From positions 1-50,475 of the forward strand of contig NZ_JAFCJZ010000037.1 in the NCBI RefSeq assembly GCF_018130765.1: DNA of 50,475 nt, written 5' to 3'. Each line of letters begins with the position of its first letter. The first letter of the stretch is position 1. Below the pieces are notes generated by a model. The model was given only the letters and a program-made list of their open reading frames with translations, was not told the DNA's origin and ran no database searches. The position numbers and the translations under genes are program-made. Below, piece after piece: positions 33,103 to 42,319 of the stretch. Origin of the DNA: Bradyrhizobium iriomotense (lineage in GTDB: Bacteria; Pseudomonadota; Alphaproteobacteria; Rhizobiales; Xanthobacteraceae).

Positions 33103-36100
33103 ATGGACGCCATTCCGTCACTCGACAGTTACGATCTCTCCGACCGCTACGATCGCGAGGAGGGCCGCGTCTTCCTCACGGGCACGCAGGCCATCGTCCG
33201 CATCGCGCTCGACCAGGCGAGGCGCGACCGCGCGAACGGCCTCAACACCGCGGGCTTCATCTCCGGCTATCGCGGCTCGCCGCTCGGCGGCGTCGATCTC
33301 GAACTATGGCGCATCCAGGAACGCCTCAAGCGAGACCGCATCGAATTCCTTCCTGCAGTGAACGAGGACCTCGCGGCGACAGCGGTGCTCGGCTCGCAGC
33401 AGGTCGAGACGCAAGCCGACCGCGAGGTCGATGGCGTGTTCGGCCTCTGGTACGGCAAGGGCCCCGGCGTCGATCGCTCCGGCGATGCGCTCAAGCACGG
33501 CAATGCCTATGGCTCCTCGCCACATGGCGGCGTGCTGGTGGTCGCCGGCGACGACCACGGCTGCGTGTCGTCGTCGATGCCGCACCAGTCCGACGTCGCC
33601 TTCATGAGCTGGTTCATGCCGACGCTGCACCCGGCCGATGTCGGCGAATATCTGGCGTTCGGCGAATATGGCTACGCGCTGAGCCGTTTTTCCGGCATGT
33701 GGGTCGGCTTCAAGGCGATCTCGGAGATCGTGGAATCAGGCGCATCCGTCGCGCTGCGCCCGCCGCGACTCTTCCGTACGCCCGACTTCACGCCGCCGCC
33801 GGGCGGCCTGCACTATCGCTGGCCCGATTTGCCGGGCCCGCAGATCGAGGAGCGGCTGGAGGCAAAGAAGCACGCGGTCTACGCTTTTGCCAAGGCCAAC
33901 CCGATCGATCGCCACATCTACGACATCCCCAGCGCCACCTACGGCATCGTCACGACGGGCAAGGCGCATCTCGATTTGATGGAAGCGTTGCGGCTGATGG
34001 GCCTCGATGAAGCCGCCTGCCGCAGCATCGGCCTCGACGTCTACAAGGTCGGCATGGTCTGGCCGCTGGCGTTGCATGACGCCATGGATTTCGTGAAGGG
34101 CAAGCGCGAGATCCTCGTGGTCGAGGAAAAGCGCGGCATCATCGAGAGCCAGTTCAAGGAATATTTTTACGACTATCCCGGCACAAAGCCCGAGCGCATG
34201 GTCGGCAAGCATGATGAAACCGGCGCAAGGCTGATCTCCTGGATCGGCGAATTGTCGCCACGCGCGCTGGCTGGCGTGCTCGCGCGCCGGCTCGATCCGA
34301 TGTTTCCGGGCCTCAATCTCGCTGCACGCGCCGCCGCCCTGATGCCGGAGGCCGCGCGCACGATCAATGTCCCGGGCGCAACGCGTACGCCCTATTTCTG
34401 CTCGGGATGCCCGCACAACACGTCGACGAAGGTGCCGGAGGGATCGAAGGCGCTCGCCGGCATCGGCTGCCATTTCATGGCGAGCTGGATGGACCGCGAG
34501 ACCTCGTCGCTGATCCAGATGGGCGGCGAGGGCGTGAACTGGGCCGCTTCATCGCGATTTACCGGCAAGAAGCACGTCTTTCAGAATCTCGGCGAAGGCA
34601 CCTATTATCACTCGGGCTCGATGGCGATCCGGCAGGCGATCGCTGCCAAGGCCAACATCACCTACAAGATCCTGTTCAACGACGCTGTCGCGATGACCGG
34701 CGGCCAGCCAGTCGACGGCCCCATCAGCGTGCATGCCATCGCACACAGCGTCCGCGCCGAAGGCGTGGAGCGCATCGCGCTGGTGTCAGACGATCCCGCG
34801 CATTTCAGCCCGGCGGACCTGCCCAGCGGCGTGACCATTCACCCTCGCGAGGAGATGGACGCCGTGCAGCGGGAGCTGCGCGACATTTCCGGGGTGTCTG
34901 TCCTGATCTACCAGCAGACCTGCGCCACCGAGAAGCGGCGCCGCCGCAAGCGCGGGCAGATGGCCGATCCAAAACGCTTCGCCTACATCAACGATCTCGT
35001 CTGCGAAGGTTGCGGCGACTGCTCGGTCGAATCCAACTGCCTCAGCGTCGAGCCGAAGCAGACGCCGTTCGGCCGCAAGCGGCAGATCAACCTGTCGGCC
35101 TGCAACAAGGATTTCTCCTGCCTCAACGGCTTCTGCCCGAGCTTTGTGACCGTCGAAGGCGCGACGCGGCGGAAGAAAAGCGCGAGCCAGATCGACGCGG
35201 CCGGCCGGGCCGCCACGCTTCCTTTGCCCGCCCCCGCCACGCTTGACCGGCCCTGCGACCTGCTGGTGACCGGCGTCGGCGGCACCGGCGTGATCACGGT
35301 CGGCGCGCTGATCGGCATGGCCGCGCATCTCGAACGCTTTGGCGTCTCGGTGCTGGACTTCACCGGCTTCGCGCAGAAATTCGGCCCGGTGCTGAGCTAT
35401 ATCCGCCTCGCCGCCTCACCCGAAGCGCTGCATCAGGTCCGCATCGACCAGGGCGCGGCCGATGCGCTGATCGGCTGCGACCTCGTCGTCAGCTCCGCGC
35501 CAAAAGCGTCCGGCACCTATCGCCGGGGCACGCGTGCCGCTGTCAACACTGCGGAGATGCCGACCGGCGATGTCGTCCGTTTCCGCGACGCCGATCTTGC
35601 TTCGCCAGCCCGCCTGCGCGCGATCCGGCAGGTCGTCGGCGACGGCAATCTCGACACCATCAACGCCAATGCGCTGGCCGAACGGCTGCTCGGCGATGCC
35701 GTCTATGCCAATATCATCATGCTGGGCTTTTCCTGGCAGCACGGCCTGATCCCCGTCTCGCTGCAGGCGCTGCTGCGCGCGATCGAGCTCAACGGCGTCG
35801 CGGTCGAACGCAACAAGCAGGCCTTTGCCTGGGGCCGGATTGCCGCGGCCGATCCGGACTTTCTGCCGAAGGCGGACGATGCGTCGGAAGCCGAGACGCT
35901 CGACCAGCTCATTGCCCGGCGCGCCGAGTTCCTAACAGCCTATCAGAATGCGGCCTACGCGGCGCGCTACCGGACGATCGTCGCAAAGGTCCGCAATGCC
36001 GAAGCCGGCCTGAACAGCGAGGCGCTGACCGAGGCCGTCGCCCGCGCGCTGTTCAAGCTGATGGCCTACAAGGACGAGTACGAGGTGGCGCGCCTGCATA

Positions 36101-36552
36101 TGAGAAGCGGCTTCCTCGACGAGCTGAAGCGCGAGTTCGAGGACGGCTTCAGTGTCCAGTACCATCTTGCCCCACCGTTCCTGTCGTCCAAGCACGACGC
36201 CCGCGGCCGGCCGCGCAAGCGCGCCTTCGGCCAGTGGATTCAGATGCCGCTCGCGGTGCTCTCGCGATTGAAGGGGTTGCGCGGAACGCCGTTCGATCCG
36301 TTCGGCTACACCGCGGAACGGCGCGCCGAGCGGGAACTGATCGCCTGGTATGAGGACCTGATCGAACGCATGCTCGGCAAGCTCGACGCGGCGCATCTGG
36401 CACATCTCGTGGCGATTGCCAAAGGCCCGATGGATATTCGCGGCTATGGGCCGGTGAAGGACACCGCAATCGCCAAGGTGAAGCCCGAGGTCGAGCGGCT
36501 GCTCGCTGAACTCGACACACCATCGCCGGCAAGAATGCACGCCTACGGTTGA
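33103..36552 (+). CDS. Indolepyruvate ferredoxin oxidoreductase, fused single chain
   Basis: An 1149-residue 2-oxoacid oxidoreductase that converts indolepyruvate and related aryl pyruvates to acyl-CoA, passing electrons to ferredoxin. The N-terminal part holds ISGYRGSPLGG and YGKGPGVDRSGDA. The thiamine pyrophosphate region lies near residues 440-560 (GCHFMASWM, MGGEGVNWA, LFNDAVAMTGGQP). A Cys cluster at about 633-682 (CEGCGDC and CNKDFSCLNGFC) probably holds the iron-sulfur centre. The gamma-type domain starts near 718 (TGVGGTGVITVGAL), followed by a long C-terminal domain of unknown role. This is the known fused form of IorA and IorB. The start at 33103 follows directly from the Lrp-facing promoter. 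Confidence 0.93.
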   Translation: MDAIPSLDSYDLSDRYDREEGRVFLTGTQAIVRIALDQARRDRANGLNTAGFISGYRGSPLGGVDLELWRIQERLKRDRIEFLPAVNEDLAATAVLGSQQVETQADREVDGVFGLWYGKGPGVDRSGDALKHGNAYGSSPHGGVLVVAGDDHGCVSSSMPHQSDVAFMSWFMPTLHPADVGEYLAFGEYGYALSRFSGMWVGFKAISEIVESGASVALRPPRLFRTPDFTPPPGGLHYRWPDLPGPQIEERLEAKKHAVYAFAKANPIDRHIYDIPSATYGIVTTGKAHLDLMEALRLMGLDEAACRSIGLDVYKVGMVWPLALHDAMDFVKGKREILVVEEKRGIIESQFKEYFYDYPGTKPERMVGKHDETGARLISWIGELSPRALAGVLARRLDPMFPGLNLAARAAALMPEAARTINVPGATRTPYFCSGCPHNTSTKVPEGSKALAGIGCHFMASWMDRETSSLIQMGGEGVNWAASSRFTGKKHVFQNLGEGTYYHSGSMAIRQAIAAKANITYKILFNDAVAMTGGQPVDGPISVHAIAHSVRAEGVERIALVSDDPAHFSPADLPSGVTIHPREEMDAVQRELRDISGVSVLIYQQTCATEKRRRRKRGQMADPKRFAYINDLVCEGCGDCSVESNCLSVEPKQTPFGRKRQINLSACNKDFSCLNGFCPSFVTVEGATRRKKSASQIDAAGRAATLPLPAPATLDRPCDLLVTGVGGTGVITVGALIGMAAHLERFGVSVLDFTGFAQKFGPVLSYIRLAASPEALHQVRIDQGAADALIGCDLVVSSAPKASGTYRRGTRAAVNTAEMPTGDVVRFRDADLASPARLRAIRQVVGDGNLDTINANALAERLLGDAVYANIIMLGFSWQHGLIPVSLQALLRAIELNGVAVERNKQAFAWGRIAAADPDFLPKADDASEAETLDQLIARRAEFLTAYQNAAYAARYRTIVAKVRNAEAGLNSEALTEAVARALFKLMAYKDEYEVARLHMRSGFLDELKREFEDGFSVQYHLAPPFLSSKHDARGRPRKRAFGQWIQMPLAVLSRLKGLRGTPFDPFGYTAERRAERELIAWYEDLIERMLGKLDAAHLAHLVAIAKGPMDIRGYGPVKDTAIAKVKPEVERLLAELDTPSPARMHAYG

Positions 36553-36585
36553 CGCGGCGTCGCCGAGGCTTCAGCCTCTGAACCC

Positions 36586-36610
36586 AAGGGAGCGCCCTGA
36601 CGGCGCCCTT
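36586..36610 (+). terminator. Hairpin between ior and the amidase gene
   Basis: GCGCC-CTGAC-GGCGC with additional flanking GGG/CCC pairing forms a stable hairpin 34 bp after the ior stop, and a smaller one (GAGGC-ttca-GCCTC) lies at 36565-36578. There is no T-run, so attenuation or mRNA stabilisation is as likely as termination. Confidence 0.4.
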
Positions 36611-36630
36611 GCAATGACGGGTGACGCATC

Positions 36631-38049
36631 ATGGATTTCGACCAGTTGACACTGACCGAGGCCGCGGCCGCCCTCGGCGCCGGAAAGGTCACGAGCACCG
36701 CGCTCACCCGGGAAGCCCTGACCCGTGCCAAGGCCAATGCCGAGCTCAATGCCTTCGTCACTCTGGACGAAGCCGGCGCCTTGAGGGCCGCCGCGGCGTT
36801 CGACGCAAACGGCGACAGGAGCAAACTCCTCGGCGGCGTGCCCATCGTGATCAAGGACAATATCGAGGTGGCCGGGCTGCCCTGCAGCGCCGGAACACCG
36901 GCGCTGCAGCATTACATTCCGAAGGCCGATGCACCCGTTGTGGCAAAGCTGCGTGCCGCCGGCGCGGTCATCATCGGCAAGACCAGCATGCACGAGCTTG
37001 CCTTCGGCATCTCCGGCTACAACACCGCGTTCAATACCGGCACCGAGTTCGGCGTGCGCAACGCCTATGATCACGCCCTGATTGCCGGCGGCTCCTCCTC
37101 AGGCACGGGCGCGGCGATCAGCGCGCGGATCGTCGCGGGCGGGCTCGGCACCGACACCGGCGGATCGGTGCGGGTCCCCGCCGCCTTGAATGGATGCGCC
37201 TCGCTGCGCCCGACCGTCGGCCGCTATCCGCAAGCTGGCATCGCGCCGATCTCGCACACCCGCGATACCGCGGGGCCCATGGCTGCAACCATCGCCGACG
37301 TCGCACTGCTCGATCGCGTCATTGCCGGTGGCGATGCCGTTGCGCCGGCCGATCTGAAGCAGGCGCGGATCGGCATCGTGAAGACGATGCTGACCAATCT
37401 CGATGCCGACACCGACGCCGCATTCCAGGCGGCCATCGCGAGAATGAAGGCGCAGGGCGTCACGGTCGTCGAGATAGAGATGCCGCAGCTGCCTGAAATC
37501 AACGGCCAGGTCAGTTTTCCCATCGCGCTGTACGAGGCCTATGATGATCTGGTCGCTTATCTCAAGCACACCGGCACCGGCCTCAGCATCGAGGCAGTGG
37601 CGGAGAAGATCGCCAGCGCCGACGTCAAAGGCACCTATGATGGCTTGGTGATTCCGCGCAAACTGCCCGCACCCGATGGCACGCTGGTTGACGCCAAGCC
37701 GATCTACGACGCCGCGATCAAGACTGCGCGCCCTGCCCTGCAGGCGCTGTACGCCAAGACCTTTGCCGACAACCGGCTCGATGCCGTTGCCTTCCCGACC
37801 ACACCGCGCGTTGCCATCCCCTCCAATCCGGAGTCCAGCACGCTCAAAAATTTCGGCCTCTTCATCCAGAACACCGATCCCGGCAGCAATGCCGGCATTC
37901 CCGGAATCCAGATTCCGATTGCGCTTGGTACCAAGAGCAAACTGCCGATCGGGCTTGAGCTGGATGGCCCCGCGGGAAGTGATCGCCGGCTGCTCGCAAT
38001 CGGCATGGCGCTCGACAGCGTGTTCGGGAGATTGCCGCCACCGCGCTGA
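36631..38049 (+). CDS. Amidase-signature family hydrolase
   Basis: A 472-residue amidase-signature enzyme. The Ser-cisSer-Lys triad is in place: Lys in PIVIKDNIEVAG near residue 74, the cis-Ser in GGSSSGTGAA near 155 and the nucleophile Ser in GTDTGGSVRVPAA near 175. The overall sequence resembles indoleacetamide or mandelamide hydrolases of rhizobia and pseudomonads rather than GatA, which would lie next to gatC/gatB. It is 78 bp downstream of the indolepyruvate oxidoreductase gene, with a hairpin between. Hydrolysis of an aromatic amide is plausible but not proven. Confidence 0.87.
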   Translation: MDFDQLTLTEAAAALGAGKVTSTALTREALTRAKANAELNAFVTLDEAGALRAAAAFDANGDRSKLLGGVPIVIKDNIEVAGLPCSAGTPALQHYIPKADAPVVAKLRAAGAVIIGKTSMHELAFGISGYNTAFNTGTEFGVRNAYDHALIAGGSSSGTGAAISARIVAGGLGTDTGGSVRVPAALNGCASLRPTVGRYPQAGIAPISHTRDTAGPMAATIADVALLDRVIAGGDAVAPADLKQARIGIVKTMLTNLDADTDAAFQAAIARMKAQGVTVVEIEMPQLPEINGQVSFPIALYEAYDDLVAYLKHTGTGLSIEAVAEKIASADVKGTYDGLVIPRKLPAPDGTLVDAKPIYDAAIKTARPALQALYAKTFADNRLDAVAFPTTPRVAIPSNPESSTLKNFGLFIQNTDPGSNAGIPGIQIPIALGTKSKLPIGLELDGPAGSDRRLLAIGMALDSVFGRLPPPR

Positions 38050-38055
38050 CGCTCT

Positions 38056-38149
38056 CGTAGGGTGGGCAAAGCGAAGCGTGCCCACCTTCTGTGACTATCA
38101 TAAGGAGATCGTGGGCACGGCGCGGTGCGCCTTTGCCCACCCTACGGCA
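38056..38149. repeat. REP/BIME pair between convergent genes
   Basis: CGTAGGGTGGGCAAAG...CGTGCCCACC (38056-38086) and GTGGGCACGG...CTTTGCCCACCCTACGG (38111-38147) form two inverted hairpins that fill the gap between the amidase stop (38049) and the LysR stop (38164). Confidence 0.85.
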
Positions 38150-38163
38150 CCGACCACTGGGCG

Positions 38164-39075
38164 TCACGAATACGGATTGATCAGCTTCTGCTGCTCGGCG
38201 CTGTGGTGCACGAGCATGTCGATGAAGGTCCTGACCTTCGCCGACAGATGATGCCGATGCGGATAGACCGCGTTCATGGACAGCTCGACCGTCCGATATT
38301 CCGGTAACAGGCGCACGAGGCGGCCGGCTTCAAGGTCGTCCTGAATGAGAAACCCTGCCATCAGGCACACGGCCGCCCCTTCCAGCGCGACCTTCCGCAG
38401 CGCTTCCCCGCTGTTGGTGACGAAGCTGCCGGAGATGCGCACCGAAGCCGGCGCGCCCTTGCGGTCAAGGAAGTGCCACTCGTCGCCAAACGGATAGTTC
38501 AGGTGACGACCGCAATTGTGCGTGGTGAGCTCGTCGAGCTTCTGCACCCGGCCGTGCTTCTCGATGTAATCGTGGGAACAGCACAGCACGTGCCGCCAGG
38601 TGGCAAGGCTGCGCACGATCAGGCTCGAATCCGGCGGCGGGGTCATGCGCAGGGCAACGTCATAGCCTTCCTCGATGAGATCGACATCGGCCTCGCCCAT
38701 GCGCAGATCGATCTTGAGCTCCGGATAGGCCGACAGCAGTTTCGCCACCACCGGCGTCACGAACGGCACCATATGGGTGGCGACGTGAATGCGCAGCGTG
38801 CCGCGGGGCACTGACTGCAATTCGCCCGCGATGTCGTCGGCCTGTTCGATGTCGGCGAGGATCTGGACGCAGCGGTCGTAATAGGCCTTGCCGATCTCGG
38901 TGAGGTTGACCTTGCGCGTGGTGCGGTGAAGCAGCCTCACCCCGAGCCGGTCTTCCAGCGCCTGAACGTGGTTGCTCACCATGGTGGTCGACATGTTGAG
39001 CTTGCGGGCTGCTGCGGAGAAGCCGCCGGTCTCGACCACCCGGCTGAACACTTCGAGGCTGGTCAATCGATCCAT
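38164..39075 (-). CDS. LysR-family regulator of the adjacent efflux genes
   Basis: A 303-residue LTTR. The winged helix covers VFSRVVETGGFSAAARKLNM to HVQALEDRLGVRLLHRTTRK; the effector domain includes GEADVDLIEEGYDVALRM. It belongs to the same broad branch as the LysR at 7895 but is clearly a different protein. It is divergent from the EmrA-like gene across a 300-bp region that contains a perfect GATTATCC-N9-GGATAATC palindrome, the best candidate for its binding site. A second version of that module stands before the EmrB-like gene. The inducer is probably a toxic compound exported by the pump; its identity is unknown. Confidence 0.9.
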   Translation of the reverse strand: MDRLTSLEVFSRVVETGGFSAAARKLNMSTTMVSNHVQALEDRLGVRLLHRTTRKVNLTEIGKAYYDRCVQILADIEQADDIAGELQSVPRGTLRIHVATHMVPFVTPVVAKLLSAYPELKIDLRMGEADVDLIEEGYDVALRMTPPPDSSLIVRSLATWRHVLCCSHDYIEKHGRVQKLDELTTHNCGRHLNYPFGDEWHFLDRKGAPASVRISGSFVTNSGEALRKVALEGAAVCLMAGFLIQDDLEAGRLVRLLPEYRTVELSMNAVYPHRHHLSAKVRTFIDMLVHHSAEQQKLINPYS

Positions 39076-39375
39076 GGCTGCGTGATTATCCGCTTCTGAT
39101 CGACAATCGCGAGACGTTCGTCCGGGATCATCAGTTCACACACATAGCTCGTCCCGCTTGCAGCTTCGCCTGCACGGGGACGCACGCCTCAGCAGCAATC
39201 GCACGACAGAGACGGCAATCGCTCTGGGGCAGCCGCGGCCCGGGCCGGGTAGAACATCACGAACCAGGCGGCGGCTCCGATTATCCACCCCGAATGGATA
39301 ATCCTTCCAGAATTTTGCCAATTATCACCGGAGCCGGCAAGACCGATAGTCTCAGCGAGCCGACAGGAGACCGCA
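39076..39375. other. Divergent control region of the efflux locus
   Basis: This 300-bp region between the divergent LysR and EmrA-like genes holds no supported gene. It contains the 48-bp operator-like module at 39279-39326 and, close to 39376, the ribosome-binding site ACAGGAGACC of the EmrA-like gene. Confidence 0.5.
39279..39326. promoter_or_regulatory. 48-bp operator module, copy 1 (LysR/emrA promoter)
   Basis: The module has three related half-sites: GATTATCC and GGATAATC, forming a perfect inverted repeat with a 9-bp spacer (39279-39303), then ATTATC (39321-39326) after CTTCCAGAATTTTGCC. An 8-bp-arm palindrome between a LysR gene and its divergent target is the usual form of an LTTR site. 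The same layout recurs at 40578-40625. Confidence 0.65.
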
Positions 39376-40557
39376 ATGTCCGAGCTGCCCCGCACCGAGA
39401 CCTTCCAGCAAGCGACTGAAATCACTCGCGATTACGCCAAGGTGCCGCCAGCCGTCCCGGCCCGGGCCAAGCTCCGGCGCGCGGCCCTGGTGCTTGCGCT
39501 CCTCGCAGGCACGGCAACCATGGTCTATTACGGACACGATTACTGGACCTACGGCCGCTACCTCGAGACCACCGACGACGCCTATGTGAAGGCGGACTCC
39601 ACAATCATCGCGCCAAAAGTCTCCGGCTACATCGCCAAGGTGTTGATCGGCGACAACGAGAAGGTCAAAGCTGGCCAGCTGCTCGCCAGGATCGACGACC
39701 GCGACTTCAAGGCGGCGCTTGACCAAGCCAGAGCCGACGTCGCCGCCGGCGAAGCCTCGGTGCGCAACATCGATGCCCAGCTCGAGCTGCAGCAACCGGT
39801 TATCGAGCAGAGCACGGCCGACGTCGCGGCCGCGGACGCCAATCTGAAATTCGCGCAGGAGGAGCGCGCCCGCTACGACGATCTCATGAAGTCGGGCTCC
39901 GGCACGATCCAGCGCGCACAGCAGACCGATGCGGCGCTGCGCGCCAGCAGCGCGCAATTGCAGCACGCGAAATCGGGCCTCGTGGCCGCGCAGCGCAAGG
40001 TCGACGTGCTCACCACCCAACGCGCCCAGGCCACGGCGCAGCTCGAGCGCGCCCGCGCGGTCGCGCAGCAGGCGGCGTTGAACCTGTCCTACACCGAGAT
40101 CACCGCGCCGGTGGACGGCACGGTCGGCGCCCGCAGCCTGCGCGTCGGCCAGTTCGTGCAGGCCGGCACGCAGTTGATGGCGGTGGTGCCGCTCGATGCG
40201 GTCTATGTCGTCGCGAACTTCAAGGAGACGCAGCTGACGCATGTGCGCCCCGGCCAATCGGTCGAGCTGCACGTCGACAGTTTTCGCAACCAGACCCTGC
40301 GCGGCCATGTCGACAGCCTGTCGCCGGCCAGCGGACTCGAATTCGCGCTGCTGCCGCCCGACAATGCCACGGGCAATTTCACCAAGATCGTGCAGCGCGT
40401 GCCGGTGAAGATCGTGCTCGACGATCACAGCCTCGCTGGCTTGCTGCGGCCCGGCATGTCGGCGGTGCCGACCGTCGACACCAAGGCGACGGTGCTGGCC
40501 GAACGAGAGACGGCCAAGCGCCTCGCCGACAATACGATACGCCCGAACGGCGGCTGA
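39376..40557 (+). CDS. EmrA/HlyD-type membrane fusion protein
   Basis: A 393-residue periplasmic adaptor with one N-terminal membrane anchor near residues 33-55. The lipoyl-like half-motifs are TIIAPKVSGYIAKVLIGDNE near residue 76 and LSYTEITAPVDGTVGARSLR near 238, with a coiled-coil hairpin of about 120 residues between them. The beta-barrel part includes VVANFKETQLTHVRPGQSV. These features match EmrA, which links an MFS pump to an outer-membrane channel. The start at 39376 has AGGAGA upstream. The pump gene follows after 118 bp with its own operator copy. No TolC-like gene is in the window. Confidence 0.92.
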   Translation: MSELPRTETFQQATEITRDYAKVPPAVPARAKLRRAALVLALLAGTATMVYYGHDYWTYGRYLETTDDAYVKADSTIIAPKVSGYIAKVLIGDNEKVKAGQLLARIDDRDFKAALDQARADVAAGEASVRNIDAQLELQQPVIEQSTADVAAADANLKFAQEERARYDDLMKSGSGTIQRAQQTDAALRASSAQLQHAKSGLVAAQRKVDVLTTQRAQATAQLERARAVAQQAALNLSYTEITAPVDGTVGARSLRVGQFVQAGTQLMAVVPLDAVYVVANFKETQLTHVRPGQSVELHVDSFRNQTLRGHVDSLSPASGLEFALLPPDNATGNFTKIVQRVPVKIVLDDHSLAGLLRPGMSAVPTVDTKATVLAERETAKRLADNTIRPNGG

Positions 40558-40577
40558 AGCCGGGGAGGCACCGGCGG

Positions 40578-40625
40578 GATTGTCAAATCCTGCCGGATGA
40601 TCCTTCCAGAACTTCCTCGATTATC
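40578..40625. promoter_or_regulatory. 48-bp operator module, copy 2 (before the MFS gene)
   Basis: GATTGTCA-N9-GGATGATC followed by CTTCCAGAACTTCCTC and GATTATC repeats the layout of copy 1 with identical spacing of all three half-sites. Most conserved bases are in the half-sites and in the CCTTCCAGAA block. It lies 51 bp before the start of the MFS gene, so this gene is probably controlled separately by the same regulator. Confidence 0.6.
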
Positions 40626-40675
40626 GAAACCACCCGCCTAACGCATCCTGTCTCCGTACCCGAGACGAGGCTTCC

Positions 40676-42292
40676 ATGAGCACGCTCCAACCGACCGTCA
40701 ACGCTGCGTCCGCCGCCAGCATCCCTGCCCCTGTTGCGCCAGCGACGCCGGCGGTTTCTGCAAAAACCTGGATCGCGGTGATCGGCGCCACGCTCGGCGC
40801 CTTCATGGCGGTGCTGAACATCCAGATCGTCAACGCCTCGCTCGCCGACATCCAGGGCGCGATCGGCGCCGGCATCGACGACGGCGGCTGGATCTCCACG
40901 TCCTACCTGATCGCGGAAATCGTGGTGATCCCGCTGTCCGGCTGGCTCGCGCAGGTGTTCTCGATCCGCATCTATCTCCTCACCAATGCGATCCTGTTCC
41001 TGGCTCTCTCCGCGGCGTGCGCGCTCGCGCAGGACCTGCCGCAGATGATCGTGCTGCGTGCGGTGCAGGGCTTTACCGGCGGCGTGCTGATCCCGATGGC
41101 CTTCACGCTGATCATCACGCTGCTACCGCGCGGCAAGCAGCCGGTCGGACTTGCGCTGTTCGCGCTGTCGGCGACGTTTGCACCGGCGATCGGCCCGACC
41201 ATCGGCGGCTATCTCACCGAGAATTTCGGCTGGCAGTACATCTTCTACGTCAACCTCGTGCCCGGCGCGATCATGGTCGGCATGCTCTGGTACGCGCTCG
41301 AAGCAAAGCCCATGAAGCTCGCGCTGCTCCGCGAGGGCGACTGGGCCGGCATCATCACCATGGCGATCGGGCTGTCGGCACTGCAGACCGTACTGGAGGA
41401 AGGCAACAAGGACGACTGGTTCGGCTCGCCCTTCATCGTCAGGCTGTCGATCATCGCCGCAGTGGCGCTGACCGCCTTCCTGGTCATCGAGCTCACGGTG
41501 AAGAAGCCGTTGCTGAACCTGCGCCTGCTCGCCCGCCGCAATTTCGGCTTCGGCATGCTCGCCAATTTCCTGCTCGGCGTCGCGCTGTACGGCTCGGTAT
41601 TCATCCTGCCGCAATATCTGGCACGCATCCAGGGCTACAATGCCGAACAGATCGGCATGGTGCTGGCCTGGACCGGCCTGCCGCAGCTCGTGCTGATCCC
41701 GCTGGTGCCGCGCCTGATGCAGCGGTTCGACGCTCGGATCATCATCGGCATCGGCTTCGTGCTGTTCTCGGCCTCGAACTTCATGAACATTTACATGACC
41801 AACGACTACGCCGCCGACCAGCTGTTGTGGCCCAACGTCGTCCGCGCGATCGGCCAGGCGCTCGTCATGGCGCCGCTGTCGGCGGTGGCGACGTCAGGCA
41901 TCGAAGCGGAGAATGCGGGCTCGGCTTCCGGCCTGTTCAACATGATGCGCAATCTCGGCGGCGCGGTCGGCATCGCGCTGCTCCAGACCGTGCTGACCAA
42001 GCGCGAGCAGTATCACTCCAACGTGCTGATGCAGTCGGTCTCGGTGTTCGAGCAGGCGACGCGCACGCGGCTGGAACAACTCACGCAATATTTCGTCAAT
42101 CACGGCATCCTCGACCGTGCGGACGCGTCGCATCGCGCCTATGTTGCGATCGGCCATATCGTGCAGAAGCAGGCCTATATCTTCGCCTTCAGCGATACCT
42201 TCTATCTGCTCGGCATGGCGCTGATCGTCGCTCTGATCGCCGTATTCTTTCTGAAGAAGCCCGGCCAAGTCTCGGCCGGCGGAGCCCACTGA
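40676..42292 (+). CDS. DHA2-family MFS multidrug transporter (EmrB-like)
   Basis: A 538-residue inner-membrane proton antiporter with about 14 hydrophobic segments. The first span is AVIGATLGAFMAVLNIQIVNASL, near residue 35, and is typical of the DHA2 family. Motif C is seen as FAPAIGPTIGGYLTENFGW near 160-178 and motif A-like residues follow YLIAEIVVIPLSGWLAQVFS. The N-terminal 30 residues are Ala/Pro-rich and cytoplasmic. It works with the EmrA-like adaptor encoded upstream. The substrate is unknown. Confidence 0.92.
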   Translation: MSTLQPTVNAASAASIPAPVAPATPAVSAKTWIAVIGATLGAFMAVLNIQIVNASLADIQGAIGAGIDDGGWISTSYLIAEIVVIPLSGWLAQVFSIRIYLLTNAILFLALSAACALAQDLPQMIVLRAVQGFTGGVLIPMAFTLIITLLPRGKQPVGLALFALSATFAPAIGPTIGGYLTENFGWQYIFYVNLVPGAIMVGMLWYALEAKPMKLALLREGDWAGIITMAIGLSALQTVLEEGNKDDWFGSPFIVRLSIIAAVALTAFLVIELTVKKPLLNLRLLARRNFGFGMLANFLLGVALYGSVFILPQYLARIQGYNAEQIGMVLAWTGLPQLVLIPLVPRLMQRFDARIIIGIGFVLFSASNFMNIYMTNDYAADQLLWPNVVRAIGQALVMAPLSAVATSGIEAENAGSASGLFNMMRNLGGAVGIALLQTVLTKREQYHSNVLMQSVSVFEQATRTRLEQLTQYFVNHGILDRADASHRAYVAIGHIVQKQAYIFAFSDTFYLLGMALIVALIAVFFLKKPGQVSAGGAH

Positions 42293-42319
42293 TCCCAACC
42301 GGAGAAAAGGAGAACGACC

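Noticed and set aside
38056..38149. Possible attachment site or transposon end
   Set aside because: The sequence is one of several copies of the REP pair, with no flanking integrase, tRNA or duplicated target, so a repeat call suffices.
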